A DNA stretch of 64,000 bases from Ceratopteris richardii (GCA_020310875.1 CM035432.1:98706512-98770511); one strand, 5' to 3'. Numbered from the stretch's first letter, positions 11,647-24,105 are shown. Notes: a model not told the origin generated them from the sequence alone. Program-made: numbers and translations.

Positions 11647-14600
11647 TCAATCTTCAAGTACATCCTGCAATCCAATCATAGATTTGAACTTGCAAAGTTT
11701 GGTCCCATCCAAAGCTTTAGTCAGCAAATCTGCACATTGCATATTGGTTGACACATAGGTCAGCTGAATGTCCTTGCTTAGCAACTTCTCCCTTACATAA
11801 TGGTAATGTACTTCTATGTGTTTTGTCCTAGCATGATAGATAGGATTAGCTGCAAGGTCAAGAGAACTTGTATAATCTCCAAAGATAATTGGAGGCCTAG
11901 TATATAAGCCCAATTCTGTATACAAAAGCTTAATCCAAATTGCTTCTTGAGTGGCATTAGCTAGCCCTCTATACTCTGCTTCTGTAGAAGATAATGCAAC
12001 AGTTGGTTGCTTTTTTGCAGACCATGAAGTTGGTTTGTCACCTGCAAAAGAAATGTATCCAGAAGTGCTTCTTCTATTGTCCTTGCATCCTGCCCAATCT
12101 GCATCTAAATAAACTTTTATATCAATATCTGAAGTGTAAGGAAAGTATAAACCATGGTTCTGTGTACCCTTGAGATACTTCAAGATTCTTTTGGCAGCCT
12201 CTAAGTGAGGTATCCTTGGTTTGTGCATGAATTGACTTAGCACACTAACTCCATATGCAATATCAATTCTAGTTAAGGTCGCATAGCTCAAGCTACCCAC
12301 CATACTTTGATAACTTGTAATGTCTTGGACTTCATCACCTTCATGAGCACTTAGCTTTAGGTTCACCTCCATTGGAGTGCTAGCTGCTTTAGCATCCTGC
12401 AAGTGAAATCTCTTCAACATGTCCTGCACATACTTCTTCTGAGTAATGTATATCCCTGAATTAGTGTAAACTAATTCAAGTCCCAAAAAATACTTCAATA
12501 GCCCAAGATCATTGATCTTGAACTCCTTCATCATTTGGCTTTTGATATTTCTGATTCCACTGACATCATTACCTGTAATGATGATGTCATCAACATAAAC
12601 AAAAAGATAGATTACCTCTGAATTACTTCTCTTAATAAACAGAGAGGTGTCAGCCTTGCTCATGACAAAACCTTGGTCTTGGAGGTATGTAGTTAACCTG
12701 TAATTCCATGCCCTAGGTGCCTGCTTCAATCCATATAAAGCCTTCTTTAATTTACAAACATAAGTTACCTTCTTAGGGTCTTCATAGCTAGGAGGTTGTG
12801 ACATATAAACCTCTTCTGAGATCCATCCATTCAAGAAAGCATTCTTGACATCCAATTGGTACATGTTCCAATTCTTTGATGCAGCCACACTCACCAACAC
12901 TCTGATTGTTGGCATCTTGGCCACAAGAGAAAATGTTTCTTCATAGTCAATGCCTTGGGTTTGTGCAAAACCCTTAGCTACTAACCTGGCCTTGTACCTG
13001 TTAATTGTGCCATCAGAATTTCTTTTCAACTTATAGATCCATCTAGATCCTATTACCTTCATGGAGTCCTTCTTGGGTATTAATTCCCATGTATCACTCT
13101 CCTTGAGTGCTTCAATCTCCTCATCCATAGCTTCTTTCCATTCTGACTAGGTGATTGCTTCTTCATATGAACCTGGTTCTTCATTTGACAAATCCTTTGC
13201 AAGATAAATTGAATGTTTAGTAACAAGAGATGTATCATACCCATATCTGATAGGTTTTTTACTTTCCCTTTGTGATCTCATAAAGGGTTGAGCTGAAGAT
13301 TCAGGTATGTCTTCAAGATTCTTCATCTTCATTTTGCCTTTGGACTTCCATGCCTTGAACTCTTCAAGGTTGATTGTATCTTCATCATCTGAACTTGAGT
13401 CTTCTTTCTGAGTTGGTTCCTCCTTTGTAAGTTTTGGAAATTCCTCTTCCAAATCATAGGGTAGTTTGACCTTCGTGCATTCATTCTCATACCAAGAATC
13501 ATTCTCATCAACATCTCTGCTTACCATAAATCCCTTATTGGTAGGGTTATAAAACATGTAACCTTTTTTATTTAAATCATATCCAATGAAAATACATTTT
13601 TCAGCCTTTGGATCTAGCTTTCCTCTTACCTGTGAAGGAATGTGTACATATGCTACACATCCAAAAATTTTGCAATGATCTAATGATGGTCTCTTACCAT
13701 GCCAAGTTTCATAAGGTGTCATACCATCAAGTGATTTTGATGGTAACCTGTTTATGAGATAGGTGGCAGTAGAAACACTCTCTGCCCATAGGTAGTTAGG
13801 TAACTTCTTCTCATTAAGCATAGATCAAGCTGTCTCAACAATTAACCTATTTCTTCTTTCAGCTACCCCATTCTGTTTAGGAGAACACCTTGTTGTTATT
13901 TCCCTTTTGATGCCTCTGTCCTACAAGAAGTCCTCAAATTCATTGGAGAAGTACTCACGTCCTCCATCTGACCTTAGCCTCTTCAAATTCCTTCCTGTCT
14001 GATTTTCAACTAATGCAATATATTTTTTAAAACAGTTAAACCCCTCATCCTTGTGCTTCATAAAGTATAATATAGTCCATCTACTATAGTCATCAATAAA
14101 AGACACATAGTACCTTGAACCTGAAACTGAGGGGTCTTTGCTAGGTCCCCATACATCTGTGTGTACAAGCTCTAGATAGTGTTCATGCATATATCCTTTC
14201 TTGGAGAAGGGTAACCTGTGAGACTTACCAAATTGACAAGCACCACACTTGTAAATCATATGTTGCTTGGATACATTAGGTATCCCAAGCACACATTGGT
14301 CCCTGCACATTTGCTTCAAGGTCCTTTCTCCTATGTGCCCTAATCTCTTGTGCCAAATCTCAAGCTCTGAAAGTGTTTGATCTTTATAACTATATAATGC
14401 AATGTTCTTTGTATCTTCCAACTCAAAAGTGAAAAGTCTACCTGATTTTTCTCCTTTAGCTATCCTTTTGAATCCATGTCTTGGGTCCTCCACAAATGCT
14501 CCATACTGATTGAATCTGACCTGCAACCCTTTCTCTACAATCTGACCAACACTCATCAAGTTCTTTGTAATTGTAGGTACATAAAGTACTCTACTCAACA

Positions 14601-15853
14601 AATTCTGATTACCATCACAAGTTTTCACATTTCCAACTTTAACTACAGAATGCTTTGTATCATCACCTGTTTGGACTTGGTGTTTACCTTTTGGTTCCTC
14701 AAGATTAGAGAGTAGTGCCACATTACCAGCCACATGATTTGAACACCCTAAATCAATATAAAATAAGTGATCATCATTTGTACCTGACTTTGAAGTCATG
14801 TTCATGATCAACAGAGAGTCATCCTGCTCCTCTGTGTAGTTGTTGTACTCCTTTCTATTTCTGAATCCTCCTTGGTAGTTGCCATTGTAATTGTTGTTGT
14901 ACTTGTTGTTATAATTGTTGTTGTGGCCTTGGTGATGGTTGAACCTTCCTCTAGATTGAGAGTATCCACCTCTTTGGTAGCCTCTTCCTCTCTGATTTTT
15001 GTAATTCCTGTAACACTCATCTATGGTGTGATTTGACAAACCACAAATGTTACATGGTGATGTGTTATAGGGTCTCCCCCTACCTTGCTTACCTCCTCTG
15101 CCCCTGCCTCTTGAAGATCTACCTCTCCCTGCATAGTTGGCTTGGGAGGTAGAGCATTCATCTTCCACCTTCTTACTCTTGCCTTCATCCTTAGATTTCT
15201 TATCAGTGTATAGGGCAGAAGGGTTGTTACCTTTGGTAGTATCTCCACTCTTGGTAATCTTTGCTTCATGTGTGAATAGTTGACCCATGAGAGTTGTAAG
15301 ATCTGGAGTGTGCATGTCCATGTAGAGATCCATTGTAGTGGTGAAGCTTTCCCACTTGTCATCAGCCTTGATTCCATTAATTACTTGCCTTACAATTTGT
15401 TCTTCTTCAATTTCTTCTCCTATGCTTGCTAATTGATCTGCAACATCTTTGATCTTGGTCACAAATTCTGAAACAGCTTGCTTAGGTTGCTTCCTTAGTG
15501 TTGTGAATTCAATCCACAACTGATTTTTCCTAGCCCTTGTATTAGAGGAAAAATATGATGAGAAGGTTTCCCAAGTCTCTTGGGAAGTCTTAGAATTTCT
15601 AATATGAGGTAAAAGAAAGTCAGATATAGAGTTGAGTAGATAAGGCCAATGCATCCCTTGCACACCATGTGTTGAGTTTTTCTTGCTCCTCCTTGGTTGG
15701 CAAACCTCTTGCTTTGAATGAGGGCAATTCCTCATCTCCTGAGATGTATCCATAGAGACTCCTTCCTTGTAAGTAGGTCTTCATCCTTAGAGACCAAGCT
15801 TGATAGTTGTTCCTGTCCAATTTATCAATGAATGAAGGAAAACCATCTCCCAT
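11647..15853 (-). pseudogene. copia gag-pol polyprotein, nearly intact
   Basis: Gag starts at ATG 15851-15853 (MGDGFPSFIDKLDRNNYQAW). A frameshift near 15700 leads to one frame that runs to 11647. It holds gag, a CNICGLSNHTIDEC zinc knuckle, the protease site FYIDLGCSNH (Asp-Leu-Gly where Asp-Ser-Gly is expected), integrase zinc and catalytic regions (WHKRLGHIGERT, LVHTDVWGPS, LRSDGG), RT with YVDDI at 12583-12597, and RNase H (LDADWAGC, LSSTEAEYR). In-frame stops are TAG at 13921-13923, TGA at 13825-13827 and TAG at 13147-13149, each explicable by one C-to-T change. Total length of about 1400 codons is normal for copia. Confidence 0.95.
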
Positions 15854-15865
15854 TTTACATTATTT

Positions 15866-15877
15866 GCTCTGATACCA
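15866..15877 (-). other. primer binding site for initiator tRNA-Met
   Basis: The minus strand reads TGGTATCAGAGC, the exact complement of the plant initiator tRNA-Met 3' end, one base after the LTR terminus. Confidence 0.95.
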
Positions 15878-15878
15878 C

Positions 15879-16671
15879 TGTTGGGAAAGATGGATGGATG
15901 ATCCAAGAGATTGAGTAGGTACTACTAAAACCTGCTTTGTACCAGCCCTCTTTAGCTTCAGACTTGATTAGTAGACTCCCTTAACTTTCCAATGACACCA
16001 AGAAATGGCCTATGTCCTTTGGAAATGATGTGTGAAATGATTGAATCAAAACAGATAACTTTGGAAGTCACAAACTCAAGAAAACCTTCTATTTTGGTCT
16101 TGACACCTGCTGAATGTTTTGCTCAGTGTGACCAGCACAGTAGCAATTGATAAAATTCCTTCTAGGGGTATTCAATTAGCTTAGTAAGCTAACATTTGCA
16201 AGTGGAATGATGTAAAATAATCAACTATGCTAAGAGAAATTAATTTAGCAAGATTTGGTATACCCCCGACTTTTTAGGACTGTAGCAGAGATAGACCAGT
16301 GAGCACCTCGACGACGATTTCTCTGAATTGGCTGAATGAAATCACTTCAAACTTTGTCAGCATGTAGATGACTTTGAGCTGAATCCAACAAGCTGTGAAT
16401 CACTGAATTTTGAGTATTATTGACTGAGATATGCCCTTGACAAGTTGATAGACTTAAGCTTCTAAAAACTTGGAGATATTCTCTCAATCAAGTGAACTAA
16501 CTTTTCCACGAATTGGGTAAGTGATTACAAAAGATTCTAAGTCAAATTGACTTTTACAATGAGGTAAAGTGGTAAGTAATCACTAACATATGTTCCTATG
16601 GTTCTTCATGCATGTAGAGTCTTCATGATATCTTCCAAGCCAAATGTGTCGGCTTGTGATTTACACCAACA
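15879..16671 (-). repeat. 5' LTR of the full-length family A element
   Basis: Its ends on the minus strand are TGTTGGTGTAAATC and TCTTTCCCAACA. It is 793 bp long, about 225 bp shorter than the 3' LTR. The middle (about 16405-16455) is replaced by a short unrelated piece. Confidence 0.9.
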
Positions 16672-16676
16672 TCTAT
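16672..16676. repeat. target site duplication, right copy (TCTAT)
   Basis: Matches 10583-10587. Confidence 0.85.
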
Positions 16677-18185
16677 TGTACCCCACCGACATTAAGTGGC
16701 CTATTTTGTACAAGACAAGGGGACAACTTCTATTCCAATTCCTCGTGTGCATCATGGATCCAAGCTTCTTATATTTACCATGTCATCTCAATGCTCAAGT
16801 CTTTGAAGATATTTTGATAGAACAAGTGTGATTTTGGGGCTACTTTAAGTCCTTTTTATTGCTAATGAATTGAAGTTCAAGTGAACTTAATGGAACTTTT
16901 TTTTCTCACATAGGTTGTGTGCTCTCAAAACATATATCCATTTCATCTATCCTAGAAAATTAGTTGAAATAGTTCAAAAACGTTTTTTGCACCATCTTCA
17001 TCATGTGCGCATAATTTAAACTCTAAACACGATAATTTCCTTATAATTAACCTCTTATTTATATATCACTATTTGAAGCATCGTTTGTAGCACTGAACAC
17101 CATATGTCCTCATGCTTGCTACTCCAAGTTAATCATCAACACTTCAATGGCCTACTCACACACGCTTGTATGCATGTATGTAATTGCATGCATGAACTAA
17201 GACCAACTACAACAAGTAACATATGCCAACTACAAATGTCGTAGTGGATATAAGTTTAGCCACAATGATGAACCAATGTGGCCTCATGAAGGTGACTCAA
17301 ACTCAACTCATGCACCATTTCCTCTTCTACCTCATCATCGAAAATAGCATTCTTCACATCCATTTGATTCGATTTTTTGTAGACATTCAAGCAAACTCTC
17401 TTACAATAGATTACATATCAAATACTCTATATAAACTCTTTGTAGATTTTTTAGGTACAAATTTGAAGGCTTTTCCATGTTAGCAATGAGGCCTAATCAA
17501 AGTTCATGCCTTGTGTGTGAATGTGACCTTCTGTAAGTAGTTACTTCGGCCATCAAGTTCCTTTTAAGATTCTTCACCTAGTAACATACAATGGATCTTT
17601 TCCAATCCAACAATGGTGTTACCTGTGAGGTACCATTTGCACTTATTAGATTACATAGCTGCTCATCCGTTTCAAATCCCATAAATACTTGAACAGGTTG
17701 TCCATGTAATTCTTGGACTTCGTGATGGTTGCCCATGTAATTAGGTTTTGCCCTACCTATCCATGTAATTTTTGGACTTGGTGATGGAAACATAGAACCA
17801 CTAGTAAGCCTCCTATGTAGAATATTAACAATCCAATTCACAATTATGTTTCCATTCATTTGTGGCTCCACCCTCACCTTTGAAATTAATGCATAATCTG
17901 AGTTTGCATTCACATAGTCAAAAGTTACATTCAAATGAAGCCAAATTTGACTACCTAACAAGAAGGATCCTTCCTGAATCTATAATCCACATGTTACAAA
18001 CCACACACACACACATACACACATACATGAGATAATGACCTTAGACTCTACCCAACTAGTTAATATATAGATCTCTAGAATAAGGGTGACATCTTAAGTT
18101 AACTAGAGTCCATATATGCATGTGCAACCTCCACCATTGATTTAGCATGTGCGACAAGATTTTAACTAGATTTTACTCATGTTAT
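16677..18185. other. relic-rich spacer with CA repeat
   Basis: Mostly unassigned. The one recognisable piece is a copia RT scrap at 17330-17400 on the minus strand (see separate entry). A 127-codon minus frame at 17578-17961 has no recognised domain; inside it two copies of a 'ccatgtaattnttggactt' phrase sit about 59 bp apart (17702 and 17761). A CA-rich microsatellite lies at about 18001-18027. Confidence 0.5.
17330..17420 (-). pseudogene. copia RT fragment (MDVKNA motif)
   Basis: The minus strand reads KWMDVKNAIF when frames are combined, matching the copia RT block around (L/M)DVKNAFLNG. Preceding codons resemble the usual TIRVLLS segment. It is a small decayed fragment of a different copia family, similar to the piece at 61625-62089. 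Confidence 0.5.
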
Positions 18186-18658
18186 TGTTGATATATTTAG
18201 GTAGCGATGTGTATGAACACACTAGGACTGTTGGGACACTTTTTTAGGGGTCACTTATCTTTGTACATTCTAGTGGTAATACACTCAATATTGTGTGTTG
18301 TGCTCCAACCTTCTTCTTCTTCCTTGTGTTGTTCACATGCTTCCAAAGACCTCAAACTCCAACAATTGGTATCAGAGCAAGTCCTTGCTTCATCTAGGGC
18401 ATAATCAACACCTCTTCTGTCATAGTCTCAAAATTGCATGAAATTTGGTGAGCATACTTAGGGTAATTTGGAGTTCAAAACAGCTTTGTTGTGTGGTGTT
18501 GAAATCGTGATATAAGCTTGTTTCAACCTCTTAACACACTATCATAGTGCCAGTGTAGGCAGTTTCATCTTTTTGTGCCAAAGATATATACAAGTTTCGA
18601 TTCAATATAAGCATCTCAAAGTTTGCTGTAGGTTTAGCAGAACTTGACAGTGTAGTTC
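18186..18658 (+). mobile_element. family B LTR plus leader (B7)
   Basis: A 179-bp LTR (TGTTGATATA...CTCCAACA, 18186-18364) is followed by a perfect iMet primer site and about 280 bp of family B leader. The leader is cut off at 18659 where a gypsy-type LTR begins. No gag follows. Confidence 0.85.
18367..18378 (+). other. primer binding site for initiator tRNA-Met
   Basis: Perfect TGGTATCAGAGC two bases after the LTR end. Confidence 0.9.
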
Positions 18659-19104
18659 TGCAACAAGACTACAATTACGACCACCACATGCTAGAGAGAT
18701 GACTCTCCTCCCAACCAAATGCTTGTATATATAGCTCTCTCTAGGGGACTACCTGCTTGGGCAGGTAGATACTAACCATCCATGTGTCGGCCGTGTAACT
18801 GCGTGTGCTAAGTGTCCCAATTAACTCAAGTTAACTCAAGTGGATGCTTCTAGAAAGCTCTAGATCTCTTTGGGCAAAATAATCTCCCCATGTATCCCAC
18901 GGGGATTGAACCCAAGACCTTCTCCTTCACACCCTTGAGACTTAACCACTAAGCTAAGTGGATCACCTGTTCACTAGAGCATATGACCTCCTAGTAAGTC
19001 TAGACTCGAGATCTTTGGTCATACACACGGCTGACCAAACGGTGCTCGATTTCAAATATGTCTGAACTGGCCAGACCCTTAGATCATAAACTTACTTTAT
19101 TACA
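18659..19104 (-). repeat. LTR of the LARD-like element
   Basis: The minus strand starts TGTAATAAAG after the polypurine tract and ends near TTGTTGCA. It contains 'gctatatatacaag', a TATA-like signal, near 18725-18740. The left edge coincides with the truncation of the family B leader, consistent with insertion there. Confidence 0.55.
18900..18963 (-). other. tRNA-like module inside the LTR
   Basis: The minus strand contains TAGCTTAGTGGTTAAGT, fitting the RNA polymerase III A box, and GGGTTCAATCCC, fitting the B box, about 35 bp apart. The central part does not fold into a proper anticodon arm by eye. A decayed counterpart lies at 31395-31460 in the related copy. It may be a fossil tRNA or SINE head captured by the LTR. 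Confidence 0.5.
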
Positions 19105-19178
19105 TTCTTGCCCCCTTGGAAAATATTTTGATCCTCAAAAATAGAGCTATATACATAATATAGGCAACCATCGAGCCT

Positions 19179-19286
19179 CATGTTCTAAAACTGAAAGCAC
19201 ATGGTCATGTTCTAAAACTGGAAGAACATGGCCATGTTCTAAAACTAGAAGAACATGGTCATGTTCTAAAACTGGAAGAACATGTC
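19179..19286. repeat. 27-bp minisatellite, four units, each a hairpin
   Basis: Units start at 19179, 19206, 19233 and 19260, exactly 27 bp apart. Each has CATGTTCT near its start and AGAACATG (AAGCACATG in the first unit) near its end, so each can fold on itself. It lies just inside the LARD interior next to the polypurine tract. The related copy near 31610-31640 has only one degraded unit. Confidence 0.85.
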
Positions 19287-19289
19287 TCA

Positions 19290-22200
19290 TCTCTATGGTG
19301 GCATCCCTGCCCAAAATGATTCAAAACACTATCTCGCTTTGCACTTTGATAAATTGGTCAAAGTACAAAGTAGTGAATGAATAATAAGGGTGGATCTAAA
19401 AACATCCCTGAGCAATTCATAGTATTCTCTAGGTGCAATCTGGGCACAAACATGTGAACTAGATGGATTCAAATTATTAGTCCATTTTTGGGCATGACTA
19501 GTGCATGGACTTAGTAACAAACACGGGATAGAACTCTTGATTCACTTGAATTTGGTTTGAAGAACTTGAAGTTTGGTTGTCCCAAACATCTAACTTGGAT
19601 GTTTGTACAATGGTTTACTCCTATCCAATAGTTACTTGATTTTTTCACCCGACTAGAGGACTACCTTGTCCTATTGAGTTAAAAAATCCTATGTATGCTA
19701 TAGGAGAAAGTTTACCATTTACTTTGAGTCAACCGTACTATAACTTGACCAATTCAAATTCAAAATGAAAAATTTATCCAACTTAAGACACTTTTCTCAA
19801 AGACTTGAGCTAAAAGTTCTTAGGAATTGTCAGTCTGATAAGTGATTCCTAAATTTCCTACTCTAGAGTATACTTGAACCTAGGAAATCATTTATATTAT
19901 AACTTGAAGCAAACTCAAATGAATAAGTCAATCTTGGAATTAGCATCTTTTGAAGATTGAAAAGGTTCCTATTCAAAACATCTATCTATGATGTTTAATT
20001 TAGTTACTTGGTTCTAACCGACTAACTCTTGGCTTTTGTGAAAAGAATCAGATACCATATCTGAGTCAGATCCAAAAGATTTGGAAAGCGGAAAGAAAGA
20101 ACTAAAACTTCAAAGATATATAAGCTTTCTATGAGTCAAAGTCTAGATGACTTGGGACTGTAACATCTCAAAGATCTATTTCAACAAGATATTGAAGCAT
20201 TCTATCTATCTTTAAGAGGAAGAGACTTTATGCTCAAAAAGATTAAGAGCAAATCTAAAACATCATCTAACCACAAGATACTAGTGTGGTATCCAACATC
20301 AGTGCATTGGCCCACTGAGGTTCTGTTGATGAGTTTTTACTCAAGTAATGCTTCACTTGGGACTAAGTTTATTCAATCTTTATGACTACTTACTAGAATT
20401 TCAATTCTTGTGGATTTCTTTGAGTTAAAAGGATTGAATTTACCAAGTTACACTAGAAACTTAGTGCTTGACTTAGTCAACCTATTCCTTAGTTGAAAGG
20501 ATCACTTCAAAGTTAAAGTATCACTCTTTCAGAAATTTATAAAATATTTCTGACTAACACCACTTAAGCTTGAAGTGTTTCAAGAAGATCTTGGAAGTTA
20601 CTTACTTCATTTCTTCCTCTTCCTTGATCTTGAAGTATCTTAAGATACTACTTTTCTCCTCTTTGAATTTAAACTCCTTCTTTGAAGTTTTAATTCCCTT
20701 GAGGATCAATCCTAACTTCAAGATCCAATCTAGGACTAAAAGATGATTCTCATCCCATGGTACAATGTCCCATACCATCTTTCCTACATCAATATGAGTA
20801 TAAAATCTGGTGTCCCATACCACCTTATTTTATATTCCCATTAATGTGTGGGTGATACTTATCCTAAAGTCAAAACATCTCTTGATACATTACCTTCTTG
20901 CTTCAATTCTTTACGAGAATTTTGAAGTTTTAGGCATTACCTCTAACTAGATTTTCTAGGTTTTGATCCCTTCACATGATTGTTTCACGATCTTGTGCTT
21001 TCCTTTGGGAACTTGAAAACCTTTTGATGGAACATCCATCCTTCTTTGCTAGGGTTTTCAAATGAAAACCAATGAGAATTCCAAGTACTTGAATTTTCAT
21101 GGATTCAAGTTCAATTGGTTTATTCTTGACCAATTTGTAGTGACAAGAGTGTCTTCTTTTCTTTAGATTCCTTTCTTACTGATGCTTTAGGTACCTATCC
21201 TGACCAGGACTTTACAAGCATCTGTCTACTTAGTAAGTCTAAGCATCCCTTCATGCTTTCTGGATTTGTACCAAAATCCCTTTAAGGATAGGCAAACATT
21301 ATGTTTTACCTTCCACAGACTTAACTATCGTATTCATGGTTGTAGACTACATTCTTGGAATTCCATAATTCCCAAAAGAAATTTTTTTGCCAATACTTGG
21401 GCAAACTTCATAGTAGTTCCAATCGCACATTCTTGGACAATCATGGGCAAGCTTAATCAAGTCTAGTTGATCTTGCAACTAAAATAAAGACTAAGTCTTT
21501 ATCTTTAAGATCTCCTAAGCTATCTAAAGCTTCTTTGCTTACCTGCAAGATTTCTAGATATCTTTCCCTAAACTTCAATCCAAATATACATTGATGCCTC
21601 TTAGATTCCAAAGCTAAGAATCTTTGATATACTTTTAGGTTATACCAATATTTGGACTTAAGTACCAATACTAGTGGTTTGGGAATCGCTGGGAACTACT
21701 TGCTATTAAACTTACTTGAAATATTCCAGTCTCACATCTAGGGAGATATTTTCTTTCAAGAATTTTAGATTCCTACCAACAAATCAAGTAATATTAAGCC
21801 AATGATTCATCTTAGAATCTTTTTCTTTACTGGAATGATCTTCAAAAGAAGTTCTTGACTTTTGGACAAGACCAATCCAAAAGATATTCCTTTTTAGCCA
21901 AATGAAATAGTTAACCAGACTATTTCATTTTAATTGCTTATCTTTAGGAAGTAACTTAATTCCCAAAGATTACTTTGATGTATCTTTTAGGAAAATATAT
22001 TGATTCCCAAATATTACTTTGACTTGGGTTTCTTCTTTAAGATCTAATTAGCTTTAAAAAAACCAAGCATACTTTTCTCATCCTCAAAAAAGTGCATAAT
22101 AAAGTTTCCATACTTTTTGAAAACTTTGCATCTTGACTAGAGATGCAGTCATGGAACCTAACATCTAACTATTGAATACTAAAGTTCAATTGATGCTAAA

Positions 22201-23450
22201 GTTTATTCACTTATTTGATATTCATCATTTGTTAGGATGAAATCAAAGAAAAAACTTCAAAAGTTTCAAAATTTGGAACATATCAACTATCCTTTAAACT
22301 CGAAAGTTCAATTGATTAAAGTTCCATTTGATTTTATTTGATCCTTATGAGGTCTTGGGATAGAATCAGATAAAACTTCTAAAGGAAACGTTATTAACCT
22401 TCTGGGATGCATGATTTCTTAAATCCAAGCTAAAGACTATATCTAGGCTTATCATTGGAATTCTCTAAGTTTTCTCTTGAACTTAGAGTCATCATGGAAA
22501 TTGGCAAGCGGCCCTATTTTCGTATCCTTCCAATGAGCAAGGAAATTGAACACTTAACTTTCGAAGGGCCTACTTTTCCTAATCAAGACTCCTAATTTGT
22601 GATACCTAAGTATCATGTTTGGGAAAAACAAACCAGCTACTTGAGTTGCATGGCAACCAGGAGCCTTGCAGCTACCTAGTTTACTATTTTCCATAGCTAT
22701 CTAAATCGAGTTAGAAAAAGAAGATAACGAAAGTATAAGTATTCAACTACTTAACAAACAATCATGCATATGCAAAAGCTTGTTCTTGCATGCAAATGCA
22801 TATGAGTGCATGCACGTGTTGACATTCTTCTTTCATGCATCAACTTAAATCAAGAAATTCTTGAGCTTGAAAATGCATGTTCCCTATCATCCATGCATAA
22901 ATATTCTACTTGCTAGCTTTTTCAAAAGATATAACCGTTCATGTGCATAAAATTGAGGGTTAACTATTTTTTTAAGCAAAAAGAAAACATGTTTTGTGCA
23001 TGAAAACATTCTTTGAAAAGGAGAAATGCACCAACATTCTTTCATAGATGCATGCATATGCTTGCTAAATGTTTTCATACTTCAATGCTCTCCTATTTTT
23101 CTTTCATTAAATTGCATGCAATGCTTTCAAAATTGAAGATTCCTTCCCTACTTCAATGATAATAGCAATGCATTCTATATGAAAGCATAGAACAAAGCAA
23201 ATATTGAAAGAAAAAATCAACTTGTAAAGTACTTATCTCCTAATTAAGCTACATCCTTCCATTGATCCTCTAGAAGAGCTATTCTCCAAAGACTTTGGCT
23301 TGAATTCAAATTTGGCTTGACTTTGATCACCAAAGGATGGCAAAGTATACACCTGATTCGGTTGGAAATTGCAAAAAATTCAATGGTAGAAGCCTTCATC
23401 CAGAATAAGCATGTCCAAAGTCTAGTGCCTTTGAGGAAGAACTTTCGCTC
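19290..23450. other. long non-coding tract
   Basis: About 4 kb with no supported gene. It is rich in pyrimidine-biased 'ctt/tct' sequence on the plus strand and holds only short chance frames (for example 20602-20823 minus). The stretch 22760-23100 is dense in CATGCA motifs. Most of it is probably LARD interior; the part past about 22900 is unassigned. Confidence 0.5.
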
Positions 23451-23499
23451 CTTGTTTTTTTAATACAGATACTGGAAGGTCACCCAAGATCGATTCTCG

Positions 23500-24105
23500 T
23501 GCTCTCAATGAGACTGGGATGATAATTTCAATTGAAGATAGCTTCTAATCTTTTCAGTTGTAAGGGATATGAGATCGAATCCCATGTGCGCACTGCCCGA
23601 GGGATTGTATCCTTATTTTGATTTTTGTTGTTTGCAACGTCTACAGATAAATCAACTCAAATCAGAAACATATAGTGGAATAGCTAGCTTAGCATAGTAG
23701 TCAGAGCACTAGCCTGTGCAATAGATGGATTCGTGTTCGAATCCCATCTCTATATCCATAAGATCTTTTCTTTTAGTTTGTGATGTAAAACATTTCCAAA
23801 ATTCTGTTAAAAGCAAATCCCGTGTGCGCACCGCCCGAGGGATTGTATCCTTATTTTGATTTTTGTTATCTGCAACATCTACAGATAAATCAACTCAAAT
23901 CAGAAAGACGTAGTGGAATAGCTAGCTTAGCATAGCCGCTAGAGCATTGGCCTATGCAACAGATGGATTCGTGTTCCGTGTTCGAATCCCATCTCTATAT
24001 CCATAAGATATTTTCTCTTAGTTTGTGATATAAAACATTTCCAAAAATTCTATTAAAAGCAAATTCTGTGTGTGCACCGCCCGAGGGATTGTATCCTTAT
24101 TTTGA
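23500..24105 (+). repeat. tandem tRNA-derived repeat cluster
   Basis: The phrase GCCCGAGGGATTGTATCC recurs at about 23595, 23833 and 24079, giving periods of 238 and 246 bp; the second interval has a short 'cgtgttc' duplication. Between the marks each unit contains TAGCATAGTAGTCAGAGC (A-box like) and GTGTTCGAATCCC (B-box like), with a second B-box-like ATCGAATCCC near 23571. This looks like a tRNA-derived SINE or satellite. The LINE poly(T) directly follows the third mark. Confidence 0.7.

Larger units (their letters stand above)
10588..16671 (-). mobile_element. full-length Ty1/copia family A element (minus)
   Basis: A complete structure can be read: 5-bp TCTAT duplication, 5' LTR 15879-16671, iMet primer site, one gag-pol frame, polypurine tract and 3' LTR 10588-11605. 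It sits about 140 bp beyond the family B copy and was inserted into unassigned DNA. The coding frame carries only one frameshift and three stops, so it is younger than family B copies nearby. Confidence 0.95.
18659..22880 (-). mobile_element. LARD-like gypsy derivative, non-coding interior (minus)
   Basis: On the minus strand a polypurine tract (CCAAGGGGGCAAGA, 19106-19119) precedes an LTR of about 446 bp. Upstream of the tract is TTTGAGGATCAAAATATTTT, a layout typical of the 3' end of plant Ty3/gypsy elements. The interior to the right, at least to 22880, has no recognisable gag or pol on either strand, only short random frames. A shorter relative lies at 31277-32818. The pattern fits a large retrotransposon derivative. 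No 5' LTR was found, so its true right end is unknown. Confidence 0.55.

Noticed and set aside
17578-17961. 127-codon minus frame as a host gene
   Set aside because: No domain, no flanking signals, and it lies in relic-rich DNA containing an internal near-repeat.
23676-23757. Functional tRNA gene
   Set aside because: A- and B-box motifs are present, but acceptor and anticodon stems do not pair properly; better read as a tRNA-derived repeat.
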